Assembly: GCF_027853965.1 (NCBI RefSeq)
Contig: NZ_JAQGLB010000001.1
Coordinates: 186,001-250,000 of the forward strand
Source of the DNA: Saccharopolyspora indica
GTDB lineage: Bacteria > Actinomycetota > Actinomycetes > Mycobacteriales > Pseudonocardiaceae
Reading direction: 5' to 3'
DNA length: 64,000 nt
Below the pieces are notes generated by a model. That model did no database searches. It worked only from the letters and a program-made list of their open reading frames with translations, and was not told the DNA's origin. Each line of letters opens with the position of its first letter. Position 1 is the first letter of the stretch. The position numbers and the translations under genes are program-made. Below, in pieces: positions 7,861 to 15,911 of this stretch.

Positions 7861-8751
7861 TCAGCCCGGTGCGGACGGTTGTCGCTGTTCGTCCAGCAGC
7901 TCCAGGAAGGCCCGGGCGGCGGGTGAGATCCCGGACGCGAGCGAAACCGCCTGGACCGTGCGGGATGCGAACCCCGACGTCGTGGCGCTATCCACAGTGG
8001 ACATCCGGGCTGCGACCGCGGCGAAGACCACACCCAGGCCGAGTCCGCGCGCGACGAGCTGCTCCAGCATCGCCGTGGTGTCGGCCTCGAAGGCGACGGT
8101 CCGGGTGACTCCGGCCGCGGCGAACGCGGCGTCGTTGTGGCCCCGGATGCCCGAGCGCGGCGGCATGTCGACCATGTCCTCCTCGGCCAGCTGAGCGGGC
8201 GTGACCTCCGCGGAGCCGGCCAGCCGGTGGCCGCGCGGGACGATGGCGACGAGCTCGTCCTGGTTGAGCACGCGCCCGGCGAATCCACGGGGCAGCTCGC
8301 CCGGCCCGATGTCGACGAAGGCGATGTCGCTGGTGCGTTCGCGGACCTGCTGCAGCTGGTCCCGGACCAGGGAGGAGCGCAAGGTCACCCGGACGGCCGG
8401 GTGCCGCTCCCGGTAGGTGGCGAGCAGGCCGGGCAGGTCCACGGCGGTGAGCGGCGCGATGCTGCCGATGACCAGGCTGCCCCGGATCTCGCTGCTGCGG
8501 GCCACCGCCTCGCTGCGGGCGCGCTCGGCGGCGGCCAGCGCTTCCCTCGCCGGTCCGAGGAACCCCTCGCCGGCCGGAGTGATCTGGACGCGGCGGCTGG
8601 TGCGCTCGAACAGCCGGACTCCCAGCTCCTTCTCCAGCCGGGCGATCTGCTCGCTGAGCGCGGACTGGACGACGAAGCAGCGCTGGGCGGCCCGGGTGAA
8701 GCTGCCGGTCTCGGCGACCGCGACGGCGTAGGTGAGCTGGCGGAGTTCCAC
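7861..8751 (-). CDS. LysR-family transcriptional regulator
   Basis: A 296-residue LysR protein. The winged HTH is at residues 1-60 (ELRQLTYAVAVAETGSFTRA then SALSEQIARLEKELGVRLFER) and the effector domain follows from about residue 90. The GTG at 8751 was chosen because the HTH begins immediately there; upstream codons in the long open frame do not resemble the family. It is divergent from an MFS exporter that starts at 8875, the usual target of such a regulator. Its 3' end faces the MarR gene across 38 bases. Confidence 0.92.
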   Translation of the reverse strand: MELRQLTYAVAVAETGSFTRAAQRCFVVQSALSEQIARLEKELGVRLFERTSRRVQITPAGEGFLGPAREALAAAERARSEAVARSSEIRGSLVIGSIAPLTAVDLPGLLATYRERHPAVRVTLRSSLVRDQLQQVRERTSDIAFVDIGPGELPRGFAGRVLNQDELVAIVPRGHRLAGSAEVTPAQLAEEDMVDMPPRSGIRGHNDAAFAAAGVTRTVAFEADTTAMLEQLVARGLGLGVVFAAVAARMSTVDSATTSGFASRTVQAVSLASGISPAARAFLELLDEQRQPSAPG

Positions 8752-8770
8752 CGATCCATCGTGATGACCG

Positions 8771-8803
8771 ATCGGTTCTATGGCAACAACCTGTTGGACC
8801 GAT
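8771..8803. promoter_or_regulatory. Dyad in LysR/MFS divergent promoter
   Basis: ATCGGT and ACCGAT, 6-bp inverted arms 21 bases apart, in the AT-rich part of the 123-bp gap. A plausible but weak LysR site. Confidence 0.35.
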
Positions 8804-8874
8804 GGATGCGCACGGGGAGAGCATCGGCGGCAGGCCGGATCCGCCACCCATCCGCACTCCCGGAAGGAAGAACC

Positions 8875-10194
8875 GTGGCTCCCTCCGCTGCTCAGCAGCC
8901 GCCGCTCCAGAACGTCGCACCGGCGATCCGCCCGCGCACCGGCCCGGGGCGGGGGACGGTCCTGCTCCTGTCCGCAGCCGTCGGGCTGTGCGTGGCGAGC
9001 AACTACTACGCCCAGCCGCTGCTGGGCACCGTCGCCGGTGATCTGGGCATGTCCGCCACCGCGGCATCGCTGATCGTCACCGTCTCCCAGATCGGCTACG
9101 CGCTGGGGCTGGTGTTCCTGCTGCCGCTGGGCGATCTGCTGGAACGCCGCCGCCTGGTGTGCGGGCTGACCCTGGCGACGTCGGGTTCGCTGGCGCTGAC
9201 CGCGATCGCCCCGAACGGTGCCCTGCTGCTGGCCGGTGCCGCGCTGACCGGCCTGCTGTCGGTCACGGCGCAGATCCTCGTGCCCTTCGCCGCGGACCTC
9301 GCCGCGCCGCACCAGCGCGGCCGGATCGTCGGAACGGTGATGACGGGTCTGGTGCTGGGCATGCTGCTCGCCCGCGCCGCGTCCGGGGCGCTGGCCACCA
9401 CCGGGGGCTGGCGGACGGTCTACGGGGTCGCCGCGCTGGCCATGCTCGTCCTGACCGCGGTCCTGCACCGCGCGCTCCCGCAGCTCCGGGGAACTGCGGC
9501 TCTGCGCTATCCGGGACTGGTGCGCTCCACCGCCAGGCTGCTGGTCGAGGAGCCGGTCCTGCGGGTGCGCGCGGCGATCGGGATGCTGGCCTTCGCCTGC
9601 TTCAGCGTGCTGTGGACGTCGCTCGCGTTCCTGCTGTCCGGGCCGGACCATGGCTGGTCGGAGGCCGAGATCGGGTTGATCGGCCTGTTCGGCGCCGCGG
9701 GTGCGGTCGCCGCTCAGCTGGCCGGGCGGCTGGCGGACCGCGGGCTGACGACGCACACCACGATCGCCAGCGCGGTCGCGCTGCTCGCGTCCTGGGGGCT
9801 GCTGTTGCCGGGCGCGCACAGCCTCGTGCTGCTGATCGCCGGGATCGTGCTGCTGGACCTGGCGCACCAGGGCGTGCACATCACCAACCAGTCGCTGATC
9901 TACGCGCTGCGCCCGGATGCGCGCGGGCGCATCACCTCCGCGTACATGACCTGCTACTTCGCCGGTGGTGCGATCGGTTCCGCCCTGGCCGCGGTGGTGC
10001 ACGCCCGAGCCGGGTGGACGGGGGTGTGCGCACTCGGCGCGGTGCTGGCGGTCGCGTTGTGCCTGGTCTGGGTGGCGAGCATCGCGCGCGTGCCGCGGAC
10101 CGGGTCCCGGGAGCTGTGGTCGGTGGCGGGCGCGGTGTTCCTGGGCGCGAGCGTGCTGGCGCTCATCGCCGCGGTGCTGCGCCTCGCCCTCTGA
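8875..10194 (+). CDS. MFS transporter
   Basis: A 439-residue 12-TM major facilitator. The first helix VLLLSAAVGLCVASNYYAQPLLG and the loop motif LPLGDLLERRRLV mark the family; the NYYAQPL signature is common in small multidrug or sugar exporters of the YgaY/YfcJ type. The start is GTG at 8875 with GGAAGGAAG at 8862-8870; the longer open frame upstream overlaps the regulator and promoter. It is divergent from, and likely controlled by, the LysR gene at 7861. The substrate is unknown. Confidence 0.9.
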   Translation: MAPSAAQQPPLQNVAPAIRPRTGPGRGTVLLLSAAVGLCVASNYYAQPLLGTVAGDLGMSATAASLIVTVSQIGYALGLVFLLPLGDLLERRRLVCGLTLATSGSLALTAIAPNGALLLAGAALTGLLSVTAQILVPFAADLAAPHQRGRIVGTVMTGLVLGMLLARAASGALATTGGWRTVYGVAALAMLVLTAVLHRALPQLRGTAALRYPGLVRSTARLLVEEPVLRVRAAIGMLAFACFSVLWTSLAFLLSGPDHGWSEAEIGLIGLFGAAGAVAAQLAGRLADRGLTTHTTIASAVALLASWGLLLPGAHSLVLLIAGIVLLDLAHQGVHITNQSLIYALRPDARGRITSAYMTCYFAGGAIGSALAAVVHARAGWTGVCALGAVLAVALCLVWVASIARVPRTGSRELWSVAGAVFLGASVLALIAAVLRLAL

Positions 10195-10200
10195 CGAGTG

Positions 10201-10229
10201 CGGCGTCCCCGGCCCGGCCGGGGACGCCG
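10201..10229. terminator. Bidirectional hairpin terminator
   Basis: CGGCGTCCCCGGC / GCCGGGGACGCCG, a perfect 13-bp stem with a three-base loop, between convergent stops at 10194 and 10231. Confidence 0.85.
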
Positions 10230-10230
10230 G

Positions 10231-11025
10231 TCAGGGCAGGATCGAGTCGACGTAGCCGCCGTCCACGCGCACCGCGCCGCCCGTGGTGGCCGAGGCGAGC
10301 GGCGAGGCGAGGTAGACGACCATGTTCGCGATCTCCTCCGGCTCGATCAGCCGCTGCAGGAGCGACTGCGGCCGGTTGGCGCGCATGAACTCGCGCTGCG
10401 CCTGGTCCCAGGGCAGGGACCGGTCGACCAGCTGGTAGACGAAGTCCTCCACGCCGCCGGTGTGGGTCGGCCCGGCGATGACCGAGTTCACCGTGACCCC
10501 GGTGCCCGCGGCGGCCTTCGCGAAACCGCGGGAGGCCGCGAGCAGCGCGGTCTTGCTCGTGCCGTAGTGGATCATCTCCTCCGGGATGACCACCGCGGAG
10601 TCGCTGGCGATGTTGAGCACGCGGCCCCAGCCGCGGTCGGTCATCGCGGGCAGCAGCAGGCGGGTCAGCCGCACCGCGGCGAGGACGTTGACCTCGAAGT
10701 AGCGCAACCAGTCGGCATCGGTGATCTCCAGCGGCGGGGTGGCGCCGAAGATCCCGAGGTTGTTGACCAGGACGTCGACTTCGCCCGCCGCCTCCACCGC
10801 GAGGCGCGCGCCGTCCTCGGTGGTCACGTCGGCCACGGCAGGGCGGACGTCGGCATCCGGGAAGTCCTGCCGGATGCGGTCGACGGAGTCGCCGACGGTG
10901 TTCTCCGAACGGCCGTTGACGACGACCGCCGCGCCCGCGCCGGCGAGTCCGCGTGCGATCGAGTAGCCGATCCCCGCCGAGGATCCGGTGACGAGAGCGG
11001 TCTTCCCGCTGAGGTCGATGTGCAT
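10231..11025 (-). CDS. SDR-family oxidoreductase
   Basis: A 264-residue classical short-chain dehydrogenase. The cofactor motif TGSSAGIG is at residues 14-21, NNLG at about 90, the catalytic Ser in NIASDSAV, and the YGTSK motif gives Tyr and Lys. The sequence after it (GVTVNSVIAGPTHTG) and the end (SATTGGAVRVDGGYVDSILP) are typical of NAD(P)H-dependent 3-oxoacyl-ACP-reductase-like SDRs that act on ketones. ATG at 11025 follows GGAAGGG. The alpha/beta hydrolase gene reads in the same direction 80 bases upstream, so the two probably form one unit, divergent from an AraC-type regulator. Confidence 0.92.
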   Translation of the reverse strand: MHIDLSGKTALVTGSSAGIGYSIARGLAGAGAAVVVNGRSENTVGDSVDRIRQDFPDADVRPAVADVTTEDGARLAVEAAGEVDVLVNNLGIFGATPPLEITDADWLRYFEVNVLAAVRLTRLLLPAMTDRGWGRVLNIASDSAVVIPEEMIHYGTSKTALLAASRGFAKAAAGTGVTVNSVIAGPTHTGGVEDFVYQLVDRSLPWDQAQREFMRANRPQSLLQRLIEPEEIANMVVYLASPLASATTGGAVRVDGGYVDSILP

Positions 11026-11105
11026 GCCCAGCCCTTCCTGTCGGGAGAGTCCTTGGCCGGTGGCGTGGCGATTCTCCTCCTGGTCCGGGCCCGCCGCTGG
11101 CGATC

Positions 11106-12041
11106 TCAGCGCGGCGCGGAACCGGCGAAGTCGCGCAGGAGACCGCCGGTGATGTCCGGGCTCTCGAACATCGGCGTGTGGCCGACGCCGTCGAGGATCT
11201 CGATCCTGGCGCCGGGGATCCGCCGGTAGTCCTGCGCGGAGGACGGCTGCCACCGCCGGTCCTGGGCGCCGAAGATCACCAGGACCGGCAGGTCGAGTCC
11301 GGCGAGCCGGTCGGGGACGGGCCGTTCGGCCAGGAAGGCGTCCACTGCGGCGTCGGTCGCGGTGAGGCTGCGATAGGTCATGGCCCGGACGTCGGCGACG
11401 AGCTGTTCGGGGACCTGGACCTCGCGGGTGAACGCGGTGCTCAGCGCGCCGCGGAGCACGCCGTCGGTGCGCAGCCGCCAGAGCAGTTCCCCGACCACCG
11501 GCGTGGTCATGAGGTCGGCGGCGAAGCTCTCGCCGAGGAACGCCTCCGCCCGCGGCCCGGTGTCGACCAGCGCGACCGCCGCCACCAGGTCGCGGCGCTG
11601 CGCGGCCAGCGAGGTGGCGACGGCGCCGCCGGTGGAGTGGCCGACCACGGTCGCGCGGCGCACCCCGAGCCTGTCGAGCACCGCGCCCAGCCGGGCCGCC
11701 TGGTCCGCGATGCCGTAGCCGTCGCGCGGCTTGGCCGAACTGCCGTGCCCGAGCAGATCCACCCGCACCACGTGCAGGTCCCGCAACGCGGGCAGCACCG
11801 GTTCCCACCACGCCGTCGAAGCGGCCAGGCCGTGCAGGAGCACCACCGCGGGCGCATCCCGCGGGCCGTCCTGCACGACGTGGAGATCTCCGCCGGGGGT
11901 GCGCACGATGTGCTCACCGGCGGCTTCGGCCGTCTCCGAGCGCACTGACAGCGAGTTCCACGCCAGCAGGGCAGCGAGCCCGCCTGCGGTCAGCGCGGTG
12001 ATCCGCCGCAGTCGGCGCCGGGGCTTGGTCGTCTCGTTCAC
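11106..12041 (-). CDS. Alpha/beta hydrolase with N-terminal membrane anchor or signal
   Basis: A 311-residue alpha/beta-fold hydrolase. Residues 1-12 are basic, followed by a hydrophobic segment ITALTAGGLAALLAW (about 14-28) that should act as a signal or anchor, so the enzyme probably works outside the membrane. The oxyanion region LLHGLAAS, the nucleophile elbow GHSTGG, the acid in FGAQD and the His in GVGHTPMFE complete the triad. The GTG at 12041 has GGAGG six bases upstream. It probably forms an operon with the downstream SDR and is divergent from the AraC-type gene at 12105. The substrate, an ester or lactone, cannot be told. Confidence 0.9.
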   Translation of the reverse strand: MNETTKPRRRLRRITALTAGGLAALLAWNSLSVRSETAEAAGEHIVRTPGGDLHVVQDGPRDAPAVVLLHGLAASTAWWEPVLPALRDLHVVRVDLLGHGSSAKPRDGYGIADQAARLGAVLDRLGVRRATVVGHSTGGAVATSLAAQRRDLVAAVALVDTGPRAEAFLGESFAADLMTTPVVGELLWRLRTDGVLRGALSTAFTREVQVPEQLVADVRAMTYRSLTATDAAVDAFLAERPVPDRLAGLDLPVLVIFGAQDRRWQPSSAQDYRRIPGARIEILDGVGHTPMFESPDITGGLLRDFAGSAPR

Positions 12042-12104
12042 GGTTCCTCCGTCTCGTCGGGCGCCACCACCCTCGCGGCGCTGGGTGCGGGAGGTCTTGG
12101 AGGA

Positions 12105-12962
12105 ATGTCCGCGCCGCTGGCCTACATTCGAGGTGTGCGACCAGTTCGTGCGGGTTCCACCGCTGATTGGGAGATCGCGCGGCCACCGGGGGCGCTCGCG
12201 CTGCCCGGGGTCGACATGGCCGGGTTCGGCATCCGCGGTCCCGTCGAGGTGCGCGCCATCCCGCACCCGGCCGTCACCGTGGCCGTCGAGTTCGGTGACC
12301 GCTCGTTCGAGGTTCGCGGCGCACCCGGCCGGATGCGGTCGGAGAGCCTGGCCGCCGGGATGGGCTTCGGCGCGTTCCAGGTGCGCGCGGAAGGCATCGC
12401 GTGCGTCCAGGTCCGCCTGTCGCCGCTCGCTGCGGCTCCGATGCTCGGCGTTCCGCTCGCCGAGCTGCGCGGCGACGTCCTGAGCCTCGACGACCTGTGG
12501 GGCAGGGACGTGCGGCGCTTGCGGGAACGGCTGCACCAGGCCCGGACCTGGGCGGAGCGCTTCGCGCTCGTCGAGGCGGAGCTGTCCGGTCGCCTCCGCG
12601 CTGGACGGGCGGTCGAGCCCGAGGTGGCCTGGGTGTGGCGCCAGATCGTCGCCAGCCGCGGCCGGGCCGCGGTGGGCGAGCTCGCGGCCCGGACCGGGTG
12701 GAGCAGGCAGCGGCTGTGGTCGCGCTTCGGTGCGCAGATCGGTCTGACCCCCAAACGGGCCGCGATGCTGGTCCGCTTCGACCACGCCGTCCACCGGCTG
12801 GTGCGCGGGGACGGGCCTGCGCAGGTCGCGGCGGACACCGGCTACGCCGACCAGTCCCACCTCCACCACGACGTCCGCGCCTTCGCCGGGACGACCCCCG
12901 CCGCCGCGGCCGACGAACCGTGGCTGACCGCGGACGACGCCGCCTGGCCGGGGCGGGGCTGA
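12105..12962 (+). CDS. AraC-family transcriptional regulator
   Basis: A 285-residue regulator with a C-terminal AraC-type double HTH. The first HTH is at about residues 190-215 (AAVGELAARTGWSRQRLWSR) and the second at about 240-262 (GPAQVAADTGYADQSHLHHD). The N-terminal 150 residues form a poorly conserved sensor domain. It is divergent, with a 63-base gap, from the hydrolase-SDR unit and is the likely regulator of it. ATG at 12105 has GGGAGG about ten bases upstream; a GTG at 12135 in the same frame is an alternative start. Confidence 0.88.
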   Translation: MSAPLAYIRGVRPVRAGSTADWEIARPPGALALPGVDMAGFGIRGPVEVRAIPHPAVTVAVEFGDRSFEVRGAPGRMRSESLAAGMGFGAFQVRAEGIACVQVRLSPLAAAPMLGVPLAELRGDVLSLDDLWGRDVRRLRERLHQARTWAERFALVEAELSGRLRAGRAVEPEVAWVWRQIVASRGRAAVGELAARTGWSRQRLWSRFGAQIGLTPKRAAMLVRFDHAVHRLVRGDGPAQVAADTGYADQSHLHHDVRAFAGTTPAAAADEPWLTADDAAWPGRG

Positions 12963-13019
12963 CCCTTGCTGCGCGCGGCGCGGGGAACATAGGGTGGATT
13001 GCGCGTAAGTGATCGATAT

Positions 13020-13039
13020 AAGCTGAAAACAATCAGCTT
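13020..13039. promoter_or_regulatory. Operator-like dyad before the Gfo/Idh/MocA gene
   Basis: AAGCTGA-AAACAA-TCAGCTT, a perfect 7-bp inverted repeat in an AT-rich patch, 54 bases upstream of the start at 13094. A GATATA at 13015-13020 abuts it and could be a -10 box. The symmetry resembles a repressor site; no local LacI- or GntR-type gene is present. Confidence 0.6.
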
Positions 13040-13093
13040 GTGACAAGTGTGTGCAGTCTGGTCGGTGCGCGCGGTCGTGCGGGAAGGTGACTC

Positions 13094-14272
13094 ATGGACG
13101 TAAGGACAGGTGTGCTCGGGTGCGGGCTCCGGGTGGGGATCGCCGATCACGCCCACCGTCCCGGCGAAGGATCGCGGATCGTCGCGGTGTCCGATCCGGA
13201 CCCGGAGCGCGCCGCGGCCGCCGCGCAGCGCTACGACGGCGACGTCCGGGTGACGCACTCGTTCGACGAGCTGCTGGAGAGCGAGCTCGACGCGGTGTTC
13301 GTGGTCAGCCCCGACCACCTGCACGAGGAGCACGCGATCCGCTGCCTGGAAGCCGGCATCGCCGTCTACCTGGAGAAGCCGCTGGCGATCACCACCGAGG
13401 GCTGCGACCGCGTGCTCGCGGCGGCCGAGCGCACCGGCGGCAAGCTCTACGTCGGGCACAACATGCGGCACATGCCGGTGATCCGCACCATGCGCGACCT
13501 GATCACCTCGGGTGCGATCGGCGAGGTGAAATCGGTCTGGTGCCGCCACTTCGTCGGGCACGGAGGCGACTACTACTTCAAGGACTGGCATGCCGATCGC
13601 AGCAAGAGCACGAGCCTGCTGCTGCAGAAGGGCGCGCACGACATCGACGTCCTGCACTGGCTGGCCGGCGGCTACACCAGGCGCGTCAACGCGCTGGGCG
13701 CGCTGACCGTCTACGGCGAGATCACCGACCGCAACGAGCACGAGGTCTACAAGACGGGCCACGACTGGGCCGAGTACCAGCAGAACTGGCCGCCGCTGAG
13801 CCAGACCGGCCTCAACCCGGTGGTCGACGTCGAGGACCTGAACCTGGTCAACCTGCAGCTGGACAACGGCGTGCTGGCCAGCTACCAGCAGTGCCACTAC
13901 ACGCCGGACTACTGGCGCAACTACACCGTCATCGGCACCGAGGGCAGGCTGGAGAACTTCGGCGACGGCGAGGGCGCGGTGGTCAAGGTGTGGAACCGCA
14001 GGCACCGCGGCTACGCGCCGGAGGCCGACCGGGTGGTGGAGGTCGAGCGCGCCAGCGGCGGGCACGGCGGCGCCGACCCGCGCATCGTGGCCGAGTTCCT
14101 GGAGTTCGTCAGCGCCGGGGTGCCGACCGTCACCTCGCCGATCGCGGCCCGGGAAGCGGTCGCCACCGGCTGCGCGGCGACGGAATCCCTGCGCAGCGGC
14201 GGAGCACCGGTCGAGGTGACCGCACCGGAAGCCGCGCTGCTCGACTACTTCGCGAAGTCCAGCCGTTCCTGA
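13094..14272 (+). CDS. Gfo/Idh/MocA-family oxidoreductase
   Basis: A 392-residue NAD(P)-dependent sugar or inositol dehydrogenase-like protein. The Rossmann start GVLGCGLRVGIA is slightly degenerate (GCGLRVG rather than GxGxxG). VVSPDHLHEEHA and the family hallmark EKP at residues 94-96 are present. The KGAHDIDVLHWLAGG segment supplies the catalytic His/Asp region. These enzymes oxidise or reduce pyranose or cyclitol hydroxyls. The gene is monocistronic: a perfect dyad precedes it and a 13-bp hairpin follows. ATG at 13094 follows GGGAAGG. Confidence 0.92.
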   Translation: MDVRTGVLGCGLRVGIADHAHRPGEGSRIVAVSDPDPERAAAAAQRYDGDVRVTHSFDELLESELDAVFVVSPDHLHEEHAIRCLEAGIAVYLEKPLAITTEGCDRVLAAAERTGGKLYVGHNMRHMPVIRTMRDLITSGAIGEVKSVWCRHFVGHGGDYYFKDWHADRSKSTSLLLQKGAHDIDVLHWLAGGYTRRVNALGALTVYGEITDRNEHEVYKTGHDWAEYQQNWPPLSQTGLNPVVDVEDLNLVNLQLDNGVLASYQQCHYTPDYWRNYTVIGTEGRLENFGDGEGAVVKVWNRRHRGYAPEADRVVEVERASGGHGGADPRIVAEFLEFVSAGVPTVTSPIAAREAVATGCAATESLRSGGAPVEVTAPEAALLDYFAKSSRS

Positions 14273-14277
14273 GCAGC

Positions 14278-14307
14278 GCTGCGCCCGCCGGACCCGGCGG
14301 GCGCAGC
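14278..14307 (+). terminator. Hairpin terminator
   Basis: GCTGCGCCCGCCG / CGGCGGGCGCAGC with a GACC loop, a perfect 13-bp stem six bases after the stop. The same stem sequence recurs at 15871-15904. The rest of the gap to 14611 shows no supported gene. Confidence 0.85.
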
Positions 14308-14611
14308 ACCCTCGGTGGCACCAGGTCGCCGGACGCCTCGGTGAGCTTGCTCCTGGTCCGTCGCGGCGTGGTGGAACACGTGCGACCCGGCCGCTCAAGC
14401 GTCCTCTGTGGAATTCCGGGGGAACTCGGCGGTTCGGAACGGGCCCCTCCGCGGTGGTGCGGTCGGGCGTCCCCCATGTCGGCGAATGTGCGGTGGTTCC
14501 GCCTGTTCGGCCGAGCCATCGCAGCGCGGTCGTGATCCTCTTCCGGACGTCGGGCCGCACGGTCGAGTCACGCGGGTCGACTCCTGCTCATCTCAGCCGA
14601 GGAAGGCCCGC

Positions 14612-15577
14612 ATGTCCGGAAGCCAGAACGACCCAGCCGAGCGCGGAACCATCCAGACCTGGCTCCGCTCCGCGATCGGCGCAGTGCTGCTGTTGGCGCT
14701 GGTGGGAACGCAGTCCGCGCTCCCCCCGATCGGTTCTCCACCGGCCCAGGCCTCCGTCGCGGTGGTCGAGCCGCTGACGGACGAGGAATGGGCCCACCAC
14801 GTCGAGGAGGTCCGGCAGCGCACGGACGAGGGCCTGGCGCAGGGACTGGCCACTGACGTGCAGTACACCACCGGCGGTGACCGGGTGCACTGGCTGCCCG
14901 AGCGGGTGCTGCTCCAGCGCGAGATCGTCGACGAGCTGTACGCGCGGGGAGCGGAGGTGCCCTCGGACGGTGCGGCGGTGTTCACCGGCGGCTTGCCCGG
15001 CGCGGGCAAGACCACCGCGCTCAAGCAGAACCCGCACATCGATCCCGACGACTACCTGGTCGTGAACTCCGATGACGTCAAGCAGGAGATGTGCGAGCGG
15101 GGGATGATCCCCGAGCTGCCGGGCCTGGCGCCGATGGAGGCGGCGGACCTGATCCAGGAGGAATCGTCGCTGGTCTCCAAGATGCTCGCCGATCGCGCCT
15201 ACCGGGAGCGCAAGAACATCATCTGGGACATCACGATGTCCTCGGCCGGATCGGTGAACAAGCGGCTGGACGCGATGCGGGGGAGCGGCTACCACGAGAT
15301 CAAGGCGCTGTTCCTGGACGTCCCGGTCGAAACCAGCGTGGAGCGGGTCGACCAGCGCCACCGCCGCGGGTACGAGAAGTTCCGCAACGGAGACCGCTGC
15401 AACGGCCGGTACGTGCCCGCCGAACTCATCCGCGAAAGTGCCGATCCGCAGTGGGGAAGCGTCAACAGGAAGGCGTTCGAGGCGACCAAGGGCCGATTCG
15501 ACCAGTGGTTCCGCTACGACGCTTCCGGGAACGAGCCCGTCCTCGTGGCGGCGGGGGAGGGGAACCAGCCGGAATGA
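14612..15577 (+). CDS. Zeta-toxin-like P-loop kinase with N-terminal membrane segment
   Basis: A 321-residue protein. Residues 126-135 are a Walker A loop, GGLPGAGKTT, in the zeta-toxin/phosphotransferase context: it is followed by VVNSDDVKQEM, then by WDITMSSAGSVNKRLD and ALFLDVPVETSVERVDQRHRRG. Zeta toxins phosphorylate UDP-N-acetylglucosamine, and relatives phosphorylate other small molecules. Unusually, residues 18-37 form a hydrophobic segment (LRSAIGAVLLLALVGTQSAL) ending in an ASVA-like site, so the kinase is predicted to be anchored or exported, where ATP would be scarce. ATG at 14612 follows GAGGAAGG. Its stop overlaps the start of an 89-residue partner. No classical epsilon antitoxin is adjacent. 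Confidence 0.85.
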   Translation: MSGSQNDPAERGTIQTWLRSAIGAVLLLALVGTQSALPPIGSPPAQASVAVVEPLTDEEWAHHVEEVRQRTDEGLAQGLATDVQYTTGGDRVHWLPERVLLQREIVDELYARGAEVPSDGAAVFTGGLPGAGKTTALKQNPHIDPDDYLVVNSDDVKQEMCERGMIPELPGLAPMEAADLIQEESSLVSKMLADRAYRERKNIIWDITMSSAGSVNKRLDAMRGSGYHEIKALFLDVPVETSVERVDQRHRRGYEKFRNGDRCNGRYVPAELIRESADPQWGSVNRKAFEATKGRFDQWFRYDASGNEPVLVAAGEGNQPE

Positions 15578-15843
15578 GCGAGGTGACCGAGCTGCTGGCC
15601 GGACTGCGCAGCGGTGCGCTGGGTCTCGATGAGGTCGTGGCGCGATTCCGGCAGCGCAGCTGGCCCGCCCCGCCACCGCCCGGCCGGCGCACCGCGGCGG
15701 ATCCGGCGGAAACGACGCCGGGATCGTTCGAAGAGGTGGTGCTCGCCTACGCCCGGCGGGACATCACCGACGAGCAGTACGCCGCGCTGCTCGAAGCCGC
15801 CCGGTCGGCAGGCCGACCGGAGCAGGAACCCCCAGGTCGGTAG
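15574..15843 (+). CDS. Small partner of the zeta-like kinase, function unknown
   Basis: An 89-residue protein that starts within the kinase stop (ATGA overlap), so it is translationally coupled. It has two amphipathic helical parts: EVTELLAGLRSGALGLDEVVARFRQRSW and SFEEVVLAYARRDITDEQYAALLEAARSAG, separated by a proline-rich linker of about 25 residues. The second part resembles the short C-terminal SHOCT-like helix pair (ITxEQYxxLL). It has no signal peptide. The tight coupling suggests a binding partner, possibly an antitoxin or adaptor, but I have no direct evidence of function. Confidence 0.75.
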   Translation: MSEVTELLAGLRSGALGLDEVVARFRQRSWPAPPPPGRRTAADPAETTPGSFEEVVLAYARRDITDEQYAALLEAARSAGRPEQEPPGR

Positions 15844-15870
15844 CAGTAGTCGGCTGGGAAGTGCCGAGCA

Positions 15871-15904
15871 CCGCTGCGCCCGCCGAGTCCGGCGGGCGCA
15901 GCGG
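15871..15904. terminator. Hairpin terminator, bidirectional
   Basis: CCGCTGCGCCCGCCG / CGGCGGGCGCAGCGG with an AGTC loop, a perfect 15-bp stem between the convergent stops at 15843 and 15912. Thirteen bases of the arm are identical to the terminator at 14278. Confidence 0.85.
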
Positions 15905-15911
15905 CGTTCGG

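Noticed and set aside
14130-14519. A 129-codon minus-strand ORF in the gap after the Gfo/Idh/MocA gene
   Set aside because: It overlaps a coding end and a perfect terminator hairpin, and its translation is Arg/Pro-rich with no recognisable feature.
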